In this document: positions 41,111 to 52,862 of the stretch, piece after piece
Layout of the letters: each line of letters begins with the position of its first letter
Numbering within the stretch: the first letter of the stretch is position 1
Assembly (NCBI GenBank): GCA_033032865.1
Contig: JAWHQI010000166.1
Location: 1,860,001-1,924,000, forward strand
Direction: 5' to 3'
DNA length: 64,000 nt
DNA from: Dactylorhiza incarnata
Taxonomy: Eukaryota > Streptophyta > Magnoliopsida > Asparagales > Orchidaceae
Made by a program: the position numbers and the translations under genes
The notes under the pieces: generated by a model
Seen by the model: the letters and a program-made list of their open reading frames with translations, nothing else
Database searches by the model: none
What the model was told of the DNA's origin: nothing

Positions 41111-42475
41111 TGATAGTTTATAAGGTAGTAGTCTAATTCACCTAGAGGAAGGGTGAATAGGTCTCTTTGAATTTTCTTAAGTACAGCTAGCAGTTGTTAG
41201 ATAATAAACAAAACACAAGCACACCACAGAAAGCACACAGTCCTCTATAGTGGTTCCCCAAGACTGTGTCTATGGGTAGTCCACTTTCCCTCTACACCTT
41301 TCTAACAATGTGTTAGACAAGGCAACCTCCTCCAAACTCAGCTCTAAGAGCTTACAACACGGATCTCATAGGATCTCTCAGGTTTGCTCCAAACGCTACC
41401 TCAGGCCCAAGCAGCCCTACCTCTCTGAGTGTTCCAACTCTTACAACTCAAAAATCCGCTGATTTCCTACCTCAGGCTTATCAAGAAGCCCTACCTCAAA
41501 CCTCCACAAAGATCCTACACGTCAAGCTGGGAGTACAGCTCTACTAGCTCAGTCTTAATAGCCCTACCCACTCAGGCTCAACAACCTTACAATCTCAGGT
41601 TCAACAACCCTACAGCTCAGGCAAAATGCCCTAAAAACTCAGAACACTAATGTCCTTACAAAGGTTATAATTTATGCTTACAATAGAAGATAGTAAATAT
41701 GTATCCTTCAAACTTTTGTCTTCTGTTGTTGATTCACAGTTGGTGTTGTCTTGAAGCAGGGTTGAAAAGTAAAGCTTCAGACCTTGCTCCTATCTGATCT
41801 TTTTCTTAAGCAGAGGAGGAAAGATCAACTTGCTCTTCTTGAATGAATCGGGAAGAACTCTCTTCTCTCCTTGTATCTGCTAGCTGATTTAGGAAGCGGG
41901 AAGAGAACACTTGTAGAAGCCGTCAATAGAACAGTGCAGATTTGTTTTCCACTTTTCAGCACACCTCTCTACAATGCCCTAACTTGTTATTTTATACCTC
42001 TTCTATCTGCAATGGCTCTAAGGAGGGCCCTGACACAGTATGGAGGGGAATAGAATACTTTATCTTGCTTTACAGCCACTTGCGCCAAAAGCAGATCCCG
42101 TCAATGCTTTGTTCAGATTTAAATATGTCTCAGCAGTTGGGATGGGACAGTCTTCAGTCTCAGAGGCTGAATCTGTCTTCATCTCAGAGGGTCCGCTGGG
42201 ATAGATAGTCTTCTCAGGGGATTCTGTCTAAATGCAGCTCAGCTGAGGCAGACTCCTTCTCAGCAGCTCCTGGCCTCGTCTCAGTGGTTTAGCTGAGACA
42301 GTGATGTTGTATCAGCAATTTTGACAGTAAACCATAGACCTTATTCCAATGCTTGGAATAAACTAACCCTGCATATGCATGATGCAAAATAAGGTTTATC
42401 AAATGCAACAAATACTCAGCATTGAGTGTGATGCCTCTTCAAATCAAGGGAACATTAAGGACAATATTCCTAACA
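41111..42475 (-). mobile_element. 3' LTR of a third copia family (minus strand)
   Basis: On the minus strand it runs TGTTAGGAATATTG (42475) to ...CTTATAAACTATCA (41111). It contains the CACCCTTCCTCTAGG motif common at the 3' end of plant copia LTRs. A purine tract (AAATAGAGAGAGAT on the minus strand) lies at 42476-42489, so this is the 3' LTR and the interior is to the right. The frames 41429-41650 and 41871-42208 have no conserved motifs. Confidence 0.72.
41987..42310 (-). promoter_or_regulatory. Third copia family: CTCAGCTGAG words and TATA box
   Basis: GGTATAAAATAA on the minus strand (41987-41998) lies downstream of repeated TCTCAG/CTGAGA words, including the palindrome CAGCTCAGCTGAG (about 42236-42248) and CTCAGTGGTTTAGCTGAG (about 42278-42295). 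Confidence 0.55.
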
Positions 42476-44106
42476 ATCTCTCTCTATTTGAAGAAGGCAG
42501 AACATACACCAATGCTAAGGTACATAACCATGAAAAAAGAACTTATCATGACAATATATGAAATAACAGTCATGATATCATAACAAATAAATGTTAACAG
42601 TAGATTGACATCATAGAAAATGTCATGACAGATTATGAATAATATTCATGACAACCTAACAATAACATTGTTCAACACAACAATAACATTGTTGACTATA
42701 TATAGGCACCACAGTATATATAAAGCACTAATATAGAACAATATTAAGCTTGACTAAAGTTGGTCAATCACACTAGCTATTAATTTAACAAAATTATCAA
42801 TTTCATGAATGACAAAATGTTGATACAATTTTCAGTTTACATTTTCTTCAAATGAAAAACTAAATACATTTAGTTCACATTTTTCTTTTCTTTGCTGCAC
42901 TAGAGCATTCAGCACCTTCAGTAGCAGCTTCCTTTCCTGCAGCAGCAGCTTTGATTTCAGCCACATTTCTCTTGTTCTCCTGCCTCTTGAAGTAGAGATA
43001 CGGCTTAGGAATGTATCTTGAAGGCATCCTCTTTGGATTGTTCTTCCTTACAAGATTTTCTTTGAAGACCCTTTCCCTCTTGGAATTCCTCGCAAGATGT
43101 TTTATCCATTCATCTGTAGGGTATATCCTGTCATTATCTTTGCAGATCAGGCCATGGTTCAGCCAAGCATTCAGAATAATGCTTTTGGAGTCATCACTCT
43201 AATGCTCATACTCAGGGTCATTTTCATGCTTTTTCCTAGTCTCGATCATGAATTCTTCTGCAAGCATGACACCTTCTCTTTTTCTTCTTGCTGCAAGCCT
43301 AGCATCTTGTGTTATCTTCGCTTGATGTTCAAAATCAAAATCTTCTTTTCTGAAGTTGTCCAGCAGAGGAAGATTCAGAGCTACTCTTGTTCCTTATAGA
43401 ACTTTGAGTGCCAGCTCAGAGTTGGTTTCAGCATTGGCCACCTCCCTCTTTCTGGCTTCTTCAACCACTTTTTGTTCCAAGCTTTGGGAGACAGTAGTAA
43501 AAGACCCAGATAGGGTTTGGGAGGCCTTTTCTAGATCTGATTTATCTCGTCCTTCATCTTTTCTGCATCTCCAATCATTGTTGTTGCAGTGGTCCATGCA
43601 TACTCTTCAATATGATTGGAGGTCTTCTCTATTACCTCATCAGTCTTACTCACATAGTTCTTTACATAACTCATGTCTTGCTCAGATAGTTGCAGTTGCT
43701 TGTCCATTGATCTTAGTATAGTATTCTGAGCAACAACAAATATTTCTGCTAGGTAAAACCATTTGGTCATCTACTGATTAAGGTAAGAGGTTTCTTCCTT
43801 AAGTACCTGAATTTCAGCCATCATCTCTTTCTTCACTGAAGATACAGACCAATCAATATAATCATTTATTAAAGTCATATGACCTTCAATAATTGTACTT
43901 ATAGAACTTAGGAGAAGTTCATTTGATACTGCAGATGAGGAGGAATGGACTTCAGGTACCACATTGAATTGCTCCATGGCATGCACTTCATGCACCCACT
44001 CATCTTGAGCAGGGATTTGCTCCCCCTCAGTTGTATCACTAGACAAGGCGTGAGTAGTCCCTTTCGAGAGCGCCCAGCCTGTGCTCAAAGGCTGCCCGAT
44101 GTCCAT
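42476..44106 (-). pseudogene. Coiled-coil ORF region next to copia 3' LTR (env-like position)
   Basis: Three minus frames (43771-44106, 43531-43770, 43394-43597) and a further broken stretch to about 42890 read as one decayed ORF. It is Glu/Ser/Val-rich helix with heptad-like patterns (SISTIIEGHMTLIND, MDKQLQLSEQDMSYVKNYV), then a basic tail with AEIKAAAAGKEAA and KKRKK near 42893. No pol motif is present. In SIRE-type copia elements an extra, env-like ORF sits between pol and the 3' LTR, and the position fits. The sequence itself is not diagnostic. The 400 bp from 42490 to 42890 are AT-rich and empty. Confidence 0.5.
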
Positions 44107-45351
44107 CCGTCTGGCCGGCGAGGTCCCGCTACATCCAGATGAGCTTCACGAGAACCTCCGTCACCCGCTCCTTCATCGTCTTTGCATCAGTGGGTTCGCC
44201 GAGGAATTTTGACAGATCGCTGGGGAAGGAGGTGGCGAGACCACCTCCTCCCCCTCTGAGTAAGGGTCCATCGATGAAGCCTCTCGGTAGCCTGTGAGAG
44301 CGGAAGTTAGCTAATCTTATCTAGTAGCACAAGCAACAGGGTGGAAGCAAGTGAGATGACTAACCCGGTATGTGCTCTTTACCTTTGCATTGGTTAGATG
44401 GGGTAAGTTGCCCTTCGAATGGCCTACCAGGGGTTGAAATGATTTTCCCTTCCCTGGGAGAGGGTACTTGATTGGCGGCGGAAGTAGTGGCTAGATCGGT
44501 GGCGGGATAATTGTGGATGAGGTCCCTCCTGGCCGAGTGCTCTGGCTCTTGCGCTGGGAGACTTTTGATGGTCTCGCGGGCTAAAGAGTTTTGCCGGATT
44601 AAGGATAACTCTGTAGTTCTAAAGGTGAGGGTTGCGGGAGGCAAGGTAAGAAGGAGACGACAAGTGGTAAAAAGGCAAGCAAAAAAGCAATAAGCAGCTT
44701 ACCGGGCTCAGGCAGGGTTCTGCCGTGAGTAGCTGGAGGGCAGGACTCCTGAGCCGGCGGGATGTCCTTAATGACAGGCGGGAGCACGTCAATACCCATC
44801 GGGTTGCTCTCGAGGTCGTCTCCTGTCGCCAACATGTCCTGCGAATGGTCATAATTGTTGAGGTATCGTGCCACAGGGATTAACCGCAAAATAAGTTAGA
44901 TCATATTACCTCAGCGAAGTTATCGGGAGGATTGCGAGAAGGGGGGAGTCCTTGACGCAGACTCGGTCACTAGGGGGTCCCGCCGAACCACCTTGGACTT
45001 TCTCGACCGGTAGGGTGAGCTGGGATCCCTCTTCGACGAAAGCCATGGAGCATACCTGACGGACTTGGAGGTGTTCTTCTTTTGTTTCGCGGCAAGACAG
45101 TCCAGCAACTCTTGCGAGAACGGTCTCTGAGATGGTCTCATGAACGCCATCAAGATTGCAAGAGCTCAAACGGAAAGGAAGGGAAAAATAGTGAGAGGAA
45201 AATGGACACTCACAACGCTATGGACTGAGATATATATAGCACAGTGGAGGTGCCCACCAAAAGATTCCCTCCAGGTCAACAAGCACTCACCGAATACTAA
45301 GGGTTGGACTTTTCTTTCTGAGCGTAGAACTAGCTCGCAAAGAGCGGGGAT
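44107..45351 (-). other. Unassigned GC-richer segment with exon-like frames
   Basis: Minus frames 45169-44906, 44889-44700, 44640-44360 and 44300-44140 are each followed or preceded by plausible splice signals: GTAATATG after SQSSR, GTAAGCTG after LPEPG, and TTCACTCACAG-like before GYREAS (about 44305). This gives a gene-like look. I recognise no family: one stretch reads DVLPPVIKDIPPAQESCPP, another LATSFPSDLSKFLGEP. It may be the diverged gag side or extra ORF of a Tat-type gypsy element. On the plus strand it ends in a purine tract AGAGCGGGGA (45341-45350) before an LTR. Confidence 0.35.
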
Positions 45352-46061
45352 TGTGTATAACCTCGTATTCATCGAGTGGGCCCCAGGCCCCAGGATCCAA
45401 AGGATGAACAAAGCATCAGGGGGGGATTCGCCCAAGTCAGGGGGCATTCACCTAGATAGTGGAGGGGTTGAGTTCAATCCTTGTTCATCAAGCACTTGTC
45501 CGCCTAGGAGTTCGGATGCGTGGGCTGCCGGGCGAATGAGGGGCGGAGCCCCACTCGCCCGGGAGTCTAGGGACCTGGTGATTGGTTCCCTCACGGACCA
45601 CTCGCCTAGTAAGATCTAGAGAACCCAGTGCGCGGGAAGTCTGGCGAGTGGTGCTTTCACGAACCACTCGCCCATAGGTGAATTTAACTAGATTCCCTTT
45701 GGGGGATGCCAATAGCCCTTCAAAACAGCGGAGTTTGGCTGTTAGCAGGCCAGTTTGGGGTGCATTTAGTAAAACCAAAAGGTGCAATGAGGCTATTTGC
45801 AGACCAGATTAGAAAAATTATAAAAAGACCCTTAAGGGCACCTTGGAGGAGATCTGATCTTTGGGCTCTCTCCTCCTCTGGTTAATTTTGGTTGGTTAGT
45901 AGAGCCCTCCAAGGTGCCCAGTTGAGCATTGGTGTAGGATGGGAAGCTCTCTAAGATCTTCCGGGTGTGTGACGGGACCTCCTCGTTATAGCTTTGGGTC
46001 TATTCATTTTCTTCGTCAATAGTCAAGTATGTCGGTAGGGGAGAAGTGGGTGTAGGATACA
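45352..46061 (+). mobile_element. Gypsy-type LTR (710 bp), plus strand
   Basis: TGTGTATAACC at 45352 and GTAGGATACA at 46061 form TG...CA ends with partial inverted match, preceded by a purine tract, so it reads as a 3' LTR. It may belong with the RT fragment at 40394-41110, which has the same orientation; this is inferred. No matching 5' LTR is seen. Confidence 0.6.
45500..45827 (+). promoter_or_regulatory. GCGAGTGG palindromes and TATA box of the 45352 LTR
   Basis: GGGGCGGAGCCCC (45540-45552), CGAATGAGG/CACTCGCCC and GGCGAGTGGTGCTTTCACG with ACCACTCGCC (45642-45672) precede TTATAAAAAG at 45818-45827. Confidence 0.55.
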
Positions 46062-47150
46062 ACCCCTGTGGGTTTGAACTCTTTTAGAGACCGGTTGACG
46101 ATTTCAACAATTCAGATGATATATATATATATGGAAGTTATTTGAATTATAGCGTGTCATATATGAACAAGAAGAGAAAGAAGAATTTTTGAGAATCAAT
46201 AATGCTGAATTTGGAAATTATTCAAAGGGATTTTGACGGGCAGAGAACTCAAATAGAAAGAAAACAATAATACCTCTTGGACATTCCAACCAGAGAAAGA
46301 TTAGAAGAGGAAAGTCATTCATCTCTATTCGACTGAAGAATGAGTTATACAGAATTCAAAAGATAGAGATAACAACTATAATTATTATTCTTCTTCTCCA
46401 GCTTTCTCTCTAACAAAAGAATGCACTACAGATCTCTGTACAAACATAGAAGGCTTCTTCTTCTTTCTTCCTCTATGAAAGAAGCACACAGATAATACAG
46501 AGATCAACTACTGGATCAGGGCCATATAATTCTTGCATCTTTCTTAAGCAAGGATTCATTCTCTGAATAAAGATCCAGAAAACACTTAGTGCCAATAATC
46601 CTCATTGGCTACTCCAAGAGGATTCATTCACAGAAGAACAATCTTCATCTTCTTCTATTTCTCACTTTCTGTAAAACTGAGTAAAATGTCCTAAGAATCC
46701 CTCTTCAAAGGATCCAGTGGTTCAACATCTTCTTAACAAAAGATCTAGTCTTGGTTCAAGATCTCCTTATCAAAAGATCTAGTTTCGGTTCAGATCTCCT
46801 TATCAAAAGATCTAGCCTTGGTTATAAGAGTCTCCTTAACAAAAGACTCAGATCGCAGTTCTAAGAGTCTCCTTATCAAAAGACCCAGGCACTGTGATAT
46901 TGTATTCCTACCGAGGTGGTAGAAGAGCCGAGTACCCATATTTTGAGGAACCACTATAGATCATGTCTCATATGTGTTGTGCTAATTTTTTGTGTTGTCT
47001 CATATTTATTTTATTACTTTGTGTTTATTTAATTCTGGTTCGAATTTAAAATGCATAGTAGTTAGAACTGCTATTATTCTGTGCACATTTTATAGAAAAG
47101 TTTTAAATCACTATTCACCCCCTCTAGAGAATACTCGGGGGAGTCACTGT
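46062..47150 (+). mobile_element. Probable copia LTR-derived segment
   Basis: The right end contains TCACTATTCACCCCCTCTAG (about 47107-47126), the plus-strand form of a motif near the 3' end of plant copia LTRs, so a plus-oriented LTR seems to end near 47150. The left limit is unclear. The segment includes an (AT)n run (46115-46128) and a degenerate tandem repeat (46726-46893). No ORF is supportable. Confidence 0.4.
46726..46893 (+). repeat. Degenerate 33-37-bp tandem repeat, five units
   Basis: Core CTCCTTATCAAAAGATCTAG with a variable spacer (CTTGGTTCAAG and similar). The inner hexamer switches from AGATCT to GACTC-type in units four and five. Confidence 0.8.
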
Positions 47151-47795
47151 GCACTTTCATGTTCATCTCAACCCTCCCGGTCAACTGTTGCACCTCTTTG
47201 GTGTCTTTTGGATAGGTTATCTCCATGATAGCCTTCACTTTCTCTGGATTAGGCTCCACTCCTGCGGGGGTGAGGAGATGTCCCAATAACTTCTCCATAT
47301 TAGCTCTAAAAATGCACTTGACGGAGTTAAGTCTTATCCTATACTTCTACGTCATCGCAAAAGTCTCCTCCAAGTCCTTCAAATGCTTTGGGATGTTTTT
47401 TCTTTTAATCATGAGGTCATCGACGTAGACCTCCAGGTTATGCCCATTTTGGTCTTTGAAGACCTGATCCATCTTTTGTTGGTATGTTGCCCCCCGCATT
47501 CTTCAAACTAAATGACGTCATCTTATAGAAGTAGCACCCTTTGTTGGTTATGAAGGAGACATCTTTCATGTCTGGGGTTGCATCCGTATCTGATGATATC
47601 CTGAAAATGCATCAAGAAAACTCATCATAGGGAAACCAACAACTGAGCCAACCAGCTCATCGATTCGAGGCAAGGGGTAACAATCCTTTGGGCAAGCTTT
47701 ATTCAATAATGAAAGGTCGATACACATTCTCCACTTTCCCCCAGCCTTCTTTACTATTACAACATTGGAGACCCAATATAGGTATTGGATCTCCT
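47151..47795 (-). pseudogene. Gypsy RT core fragment (minus strand)
   Basis: Minus-strand pieces contain YWVSNVVIVKKAGGKWRMCI, LNKACPKDCYPLPRID, DVSFITNKGCYFYKMTSFSL and the clean 74-codon frame LTPAGVEPNPEKVKAIMEIT followed by QQLTGRV. These are RT blocks and the RT thumb of the same Tat-like class as 40394-41110. The catalytic (Y/F)xDD block falls in a frame-shifted stretch near 47430 (VYVDD-like). It covers the RT part that begins where the plus-strand fragment ends. Confidence 0.82.
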
Positions 47796-48185
47796 ATTGG
47801 GAAAATACCTTTATGATTTGACTTATCAGGTTATTTAAAAGAGTTACATGAATATTCCATTGTGTATAGATGGCATATTTGTCTTTAGTCTACAGTTCAG
47901 AGTTATTCAGAATGACCAAACAAATAATAAGTTCTCTCAAAGAACTCATAGCATGGCCAAGTAAAAGATTTTACTTTGAGAATATATCAACTTACGTAGA
48001 CAAGTATACATTGATGATGTCGACTCTACCATATAGTCGATCAAGAATCTCTGCCCAAAAGTTCATTTATGCGCCACCGCTCAGCATATTCATGTGTACA
48101 CAACTCTTCAACACGTTCACATTCGCACAACCTCTCAACACATTCATGTCTGCGCATCTCTACAACATGTTCACGTTCACACAAC
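47796..48185 (+). other. Unassigned segment with a 27-bp tandem repeat
   Basis: No recognisable protein. The right part (48088-48195) is a four-unit 27-bp repeat (TTCACATTCGCACAACCTCT core), which creates the 116-codon plus frame. The left part is AT-rich. Confidence 0.5.
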
Positions 48186-48894
48186 TGTTACATCGAGAAG
48201 CGCCCTTAGAGGGGGGATGAGGGTTTTATAAAATTCTTTTATAATCATTTTAATTAAAACATTTGAAGATATTAGCCTTGAGATTCAACAATGAGATATT
48301 TATAAATATAAAAAAGAGAGACATGATTTTTATTTCATTTAAAGAAGATTACAAAAATTGATCTTCACAATGCTAAATATCAAGATGATAAATAAAAATC
48401 TTTTTTTATTTTCTATATCGACTCGCACCTCGAACCAGTTGGTTTAATCTTATCTCTCCCTAGATAGGCCTCAGGCCACCCCTAGACCTAATCTCAGTCT
48501 AGTCGCCTAAATACAAGGTGAATTATCACATATGCCTCACACAGGCCTAATCGTTAGCACATTGGCAAATTATATCACTAAGCCTCACACGGAGCTAGTC
48601 GCCAACACAAGGGAAAATTACACTATGCTCCACAAAAAATCATAACCAAAAGATAAAGAAGAAAATACATAAATGAAAAAATTCCTCTCTAAAAAGAACC
48701 CTTGAAGTTGATGTCTTTTCTCTTGCAAAGGTTCAATCTTTGTGACTTTTCCAATGTCCTTCAGATCCTTGGAACTCTCCACTTTATACGAGTTTATTGT
48801 GGCATTAAGACTCCAAGTGAATGTTGAGAGAAGGCGCATTTAATCATCGTTTGGTAACGGTCTTCAATATTCTTAAATGATAAACTCTTGATCT
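48186..48894 (-). mobile_element. Copia LTR fragment (LTR3)
   Basis: TGTTACATC at 48186 then GCGCCCTTAGAGGGGGGAT, the family hallmark also seen in copia-c and copia-d LTRs (48912, 39147, 56240). It continues through the shared pyrimidine-rich part and is cut at 48894 by the copia-c LTR. GATCT (48890-48894) would be that insertion's target duplication. Confidence 0.75.
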
Positions 48895-49614
48895 TGTTGG
48901 ATCTTACGGTGCCCTTAGAGGGGGGTGAATAAGGGTTTTATGGAATTTAAATCTTAATTAAAAATATTAGAGTTTGCAACTGAAGTTTCAGAATATTTTA
49001 TAAGAAAATATATTTAAATATTCCAGATAAGATTTTATTGAAGATTCTTTTTTAAATAATTGAAACAAACTTTTTGTTTACTGTTGCTAATGCCTGGCGT
49101 TAAGTCTTAACGCTGGGCGTTAGCTCTCCAGAGAATATTCTTCAGAACAAAAAGATTGTCACAGTGATTTTACTTATTAAATCTTAAATGAAATATAATT
49201 CCAGAACATCAGAGATAATGAAAATTATTATTGTATTTCAAAGATAATTATACAAATGTTAAATTTAATACTTTGATGGAAATAGAAATTAAAACATTCT
49301 TAAAGAGGAAAAAAAATCAATTGAATAGAACATTAAGAGACATGATTTTATTTCATAATAAATTGAATACACAAATGTTTAATTTCTATAACGCTAGAAA
49401 TCAAGGCGAAAATATGTAAAAACTCTTTTTGTTGTTTCACCGGTCCTTCTCCCAAGGACCGGTTGGCTATAGCCTATCTATCCCCAGATGAGGCCTCTAG
49501 CCATCCCCTAGATCTACCCTCGACCTAGTCGCCACGCACAAGGCAGCGAATTACCCCCTAAGCCTCACAAGGACCTAGTCGCCAACACAAGATGAATTTA
49601 CCCACGGAATCCTT
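48895..49614 (-). mobile_element. copia-c 3' LTR, part 1
   Basis: TGTTGGATCTTACGG at 48895. The LTR continues at 55830-56222 and 57545-58206 once two insertions are removed (about 1.78 kb). The last five bases, TCCTT (49610-49614), are repeated at 55825-55829. A GCGTTA palindrome pair lies near 49095-49122. Confidence 0.85.
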
Positions 49615-51111
49615 TAATGGCGCAAATCTCACACACCGCTATAGGCTGTGGCGAGACTGCGGCACGAAACAGCAGTGTACCGATCGTTCAAGTAATGTAA
49701 AACGAGGTGTAAATCCTCGAGTATCGATCTCGGAAGGAACACAGTAAGGTGGAGTTGACTATTGAGGAGGACTTGAGATTGAAGTCCTTAAGGTCGGATG
49801 GATTGCGGGAGGCTTGGTTTGGATTGCAGAAAACAAAATAAAATAGATACGACTACTCCTATGCAGGCCTTGAGCGCACTGCTTCGCCAGGCGGGATGGA
49901 AGACTACACGGGCCGCAATGCACCGAATCGCTAGGCGGATGGACGAGTAGGCTAGCGGATGGAGTGGAGAGAGCGGCGGAATGATGGTCGCAAGCACCTC
50001 TTCGCAAAGCACACCACTAACAATTGTTAGGGCGGCACAACACAACAAATAATCAACACCACAAGGCACACCTCAAATGAAAATATAACAAGATTACTCA
50101 ATCACATAGAGATAATTTCATACTAATGTTAACAAATAAAAGTATACTTCGTCAAACATATAAGAAATCCAACTAAACTATCAACTACAAGAGGAGGTGA
50201 GTGTGCGAAATCGACCGACTCCGAAGTCTTGTTGAGGATTCACGGAAGGAATCGCCGGGTTGTCAATCCGCGTCCAAACTCGGTCCTCAACTGCGTCCGG
50301 GGTAGAGAAGGTTGTCACTACCTTCCAGTGGACCCGTCTTCTTCGTGTCACGAACCGGAGGAATGATCACACAAGCTGCTCAGATCTTGAAGAAGAAGGC
50401 TAGGTTGACTCCTTTCTTGAAGCTCTTGGATGAAGGAGATGGCCGAGAGGAAGCTCCGGCGAAGATTTGGCGTTGAAAGCTTGCCCGGAGATCCTCCCTA
50501 AGGTGGGCGGTGAAGAAGGAGGCGAAACCCTTCAGAAAATGTGGAAAACGGCGGAGCTGGGCGGAGTCGGATGGTCGATTCCGACCTAAAATCGCGCATG
50601 TCTATTTATAGATGGAGCAGAATTAAACAACGCGCACGATCAGGCGCACGACCAATGGTCGTGCGCGAAGGAATGCCTCTGATCGTGCGCGAAGAACCTG
50701 TAGCTCGAACCAAATCTGCACAAAAGCACACGGTCAGCGGCGCACGACCAGTGGTCATGCGCGAAGAAGGCCAATGATCGTGCGTCGTCGCTCGATCAGG
50801 GAAGGGAATTAACGCACGACCAGTGGTCGTGCGCCTGGTCGTGCGAGAAGGAAAACGCACGATCAGAGGCTTTTTCGACCGAAAATCCCCCAGGACCCAT
50901 CCCGAGTGTCGCACAACCCTTGGACCTGCATGAAAATATACTAGACCACAGAAATACAGGAAATCACACCAAGATGGGGCATAAATGTGCACTAAGCAAT
51001 GAAATGGGCAATGTGATCAAATAGAATTGAAAATAGGCCTAAAGTGAAGTGCAAGTGCATGAAAACTAGCCCAGATGAGTCCGGAAATCACTATATAAAC
51101 TGGACTCATCA
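49615..51111 (-). mobile_element. 3' LTR of element b-prime
   Basis: 1497 bp next to the polypurine tract. The TATA box CTATAAATAG complement is at 50602-50611. The GCGCACGACCA/TGGTCGTGCGC array lies at 50630-50870. Confidence 0.9.
50602..50870 (-). promoter_or_regulatory. b-prime 3' LTR palindromes and TATA box
   Basis: Same motif family as element b but different unit order and number. It includes GCACGACCAGTGGTCGTGCG (50815-50834). The TATA box lies directly downstream on the minus strand. Confidence 0.65.
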
Positions 51112-52862
51112 CACCCCCAGACTTACTGTTTGCACCTCCCGAGCAAACACATCCTAAGCAGGCGGGGAAAAATAAATAGCTAGCTTAAAATTACACCGAG
51201 GAGTACCATGCGAAATCGCATACCCAAGTGCATAGAGAAATAGTGGATAAGGTTTCTAATTATACACATAGTTTATATGCTTCTAATGGAGTAAATAAAT
51301 ATTACTACTGCTCATAAATGTGAATCACGGTGAATCAATCGGTCACGCATACGGGGAAAGTAAAATACACGCTGAGATGAGCATTGCCCAGGCTAGGGTT
51401 TGGGACAAACTCCACCGAAATCCATCGGTGTCGGAGACCATAAGCTCGCCCGGTCACATTCTCTCCACAGCACTAGATTAGTTCATAGCGTGAGTCGGTA
51501 GGACTTAAGGTTTTTCATGAGGCTTGGGTTACGGTGAGGTAAACAATGATAAACAGGACGGCTTAAAGCACCCAACCCAAATGAGCTTAAACAATAACTC
51601 TATCCCCGCAGCTACAAAAACACGCGGATGCACCACACCCCCAGACTTGGACCTGAACGCATGGGTATGTGCACCGCCTACTCCAAAATACATATCTCAA
51701 ATAGATTTTCAATTAAACTCATTCTCATTTTTCTTTTCTTTTCTTCTCATTTCATTTCTTTTTCTAATTTTATATTTTTTTAAATTCAGCAAATGTTCAA
51801 GGGAGTACAACCACATCTCCAAATTTAACATCACCACATCAACATTCCAAAATACAAATGTGAAAACAGCTAAAGCTCATCTTTGGGTATGTGACTAGGA
51901 TCGGCTTTTTGGTTTTGGTGGAATAAAATGTGGAGCTGAATCAAAGGGATGGGGTAGGCACAAATGGGCTAACGAGGATAAGATATCAGGATTGGCACAA
52001 AGGCTCAACCGGGCCAAAATGATGGCCTACATCATTCTTGCGCAACAGAATTATCCTATGTCAATGCTTCAAGAATCGCTTGGGGCGAGTTCTTAGTCAC
52101 CGAGAAAGGTTATCCTTCCTCCCGACACAAGCAATACACGTCTAGCGATAATTTACACACACCCATATGCTACCTTTTGATTCAAACCGGATTCACCATT
52201 TGAATAGAGCAAACATTATTTACACTAATAGAAATGTATAAGACTAATAGTATAAAAAGGAATCTAATCTACACAAATCTCTATGCTCACAAAAGCATTA
52301 GACTAGGAACACCGGAGTCAACATATTACTCCACTATATAATTTAAAAGCCAGCACAATGATTTGCCCGAACCTTGCTCAAGAAATGAGTTTAACTCGCG
52401 GCACGCAAACAGCTAAGCACACGCTCAAGTGGGTGCAAGTGGTGTGTGATGCAATGATCTAAACAAAATAAATCAATAAAAGCTTCTAGGATGTATATGC
52501 AGTGTGCAAGTGCATTGGGTAACAGATACTAGCTCTCCCCCAGACTTAAACTATGCATTAAGATATTCTAAAACAAAGTTGGGGGAAGAGGGTACCCAAT
52601 GCTCAACAAGTGAGCATACCAGAAGACGCGTGTAGAACAAGACCAAGCCGCACCTCCGCCATACGAAGACTCGCGACCACCGCCTTCCATAGGAATGACC
52701 TGCAGGGGTGAGCTCCGCAAAAACAAAAAGAAATAGAAAAACTAAAACTAAATTGAAATTTAACTAACTATTCTACTTAACGAAAAATATAATGCAAGAA
52801 AAATAAGATAAATACTGGGGTTATTGTCTTCCGAGCACGACTTATTCAAAACTTTACGAGTT
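51112..52862 (-). other. Non-coding 3' region of b-prime
   Basis: Conserved blocks 51315-51510 and 52025-52170 correspond to 8655-8850 and 9400-9535 of element b. The CACCGA-n6-TCGGTG hairpin (about 51415-51432) is unchanged. Three PPT-like tracts (51112-51125, about 51636-51650, about 52533-52546). No conserved ORF; the 124-codon plus frame at 51524 is absent from element b. Confidence 0.7.

Noticed and set aside
49788..50069. 93-codon minus frame in the b-prime LTR, repeated at 54501-54782
   Set aside because: Lies in U5/R of both LTRs; conserved only because the LTRs are young.
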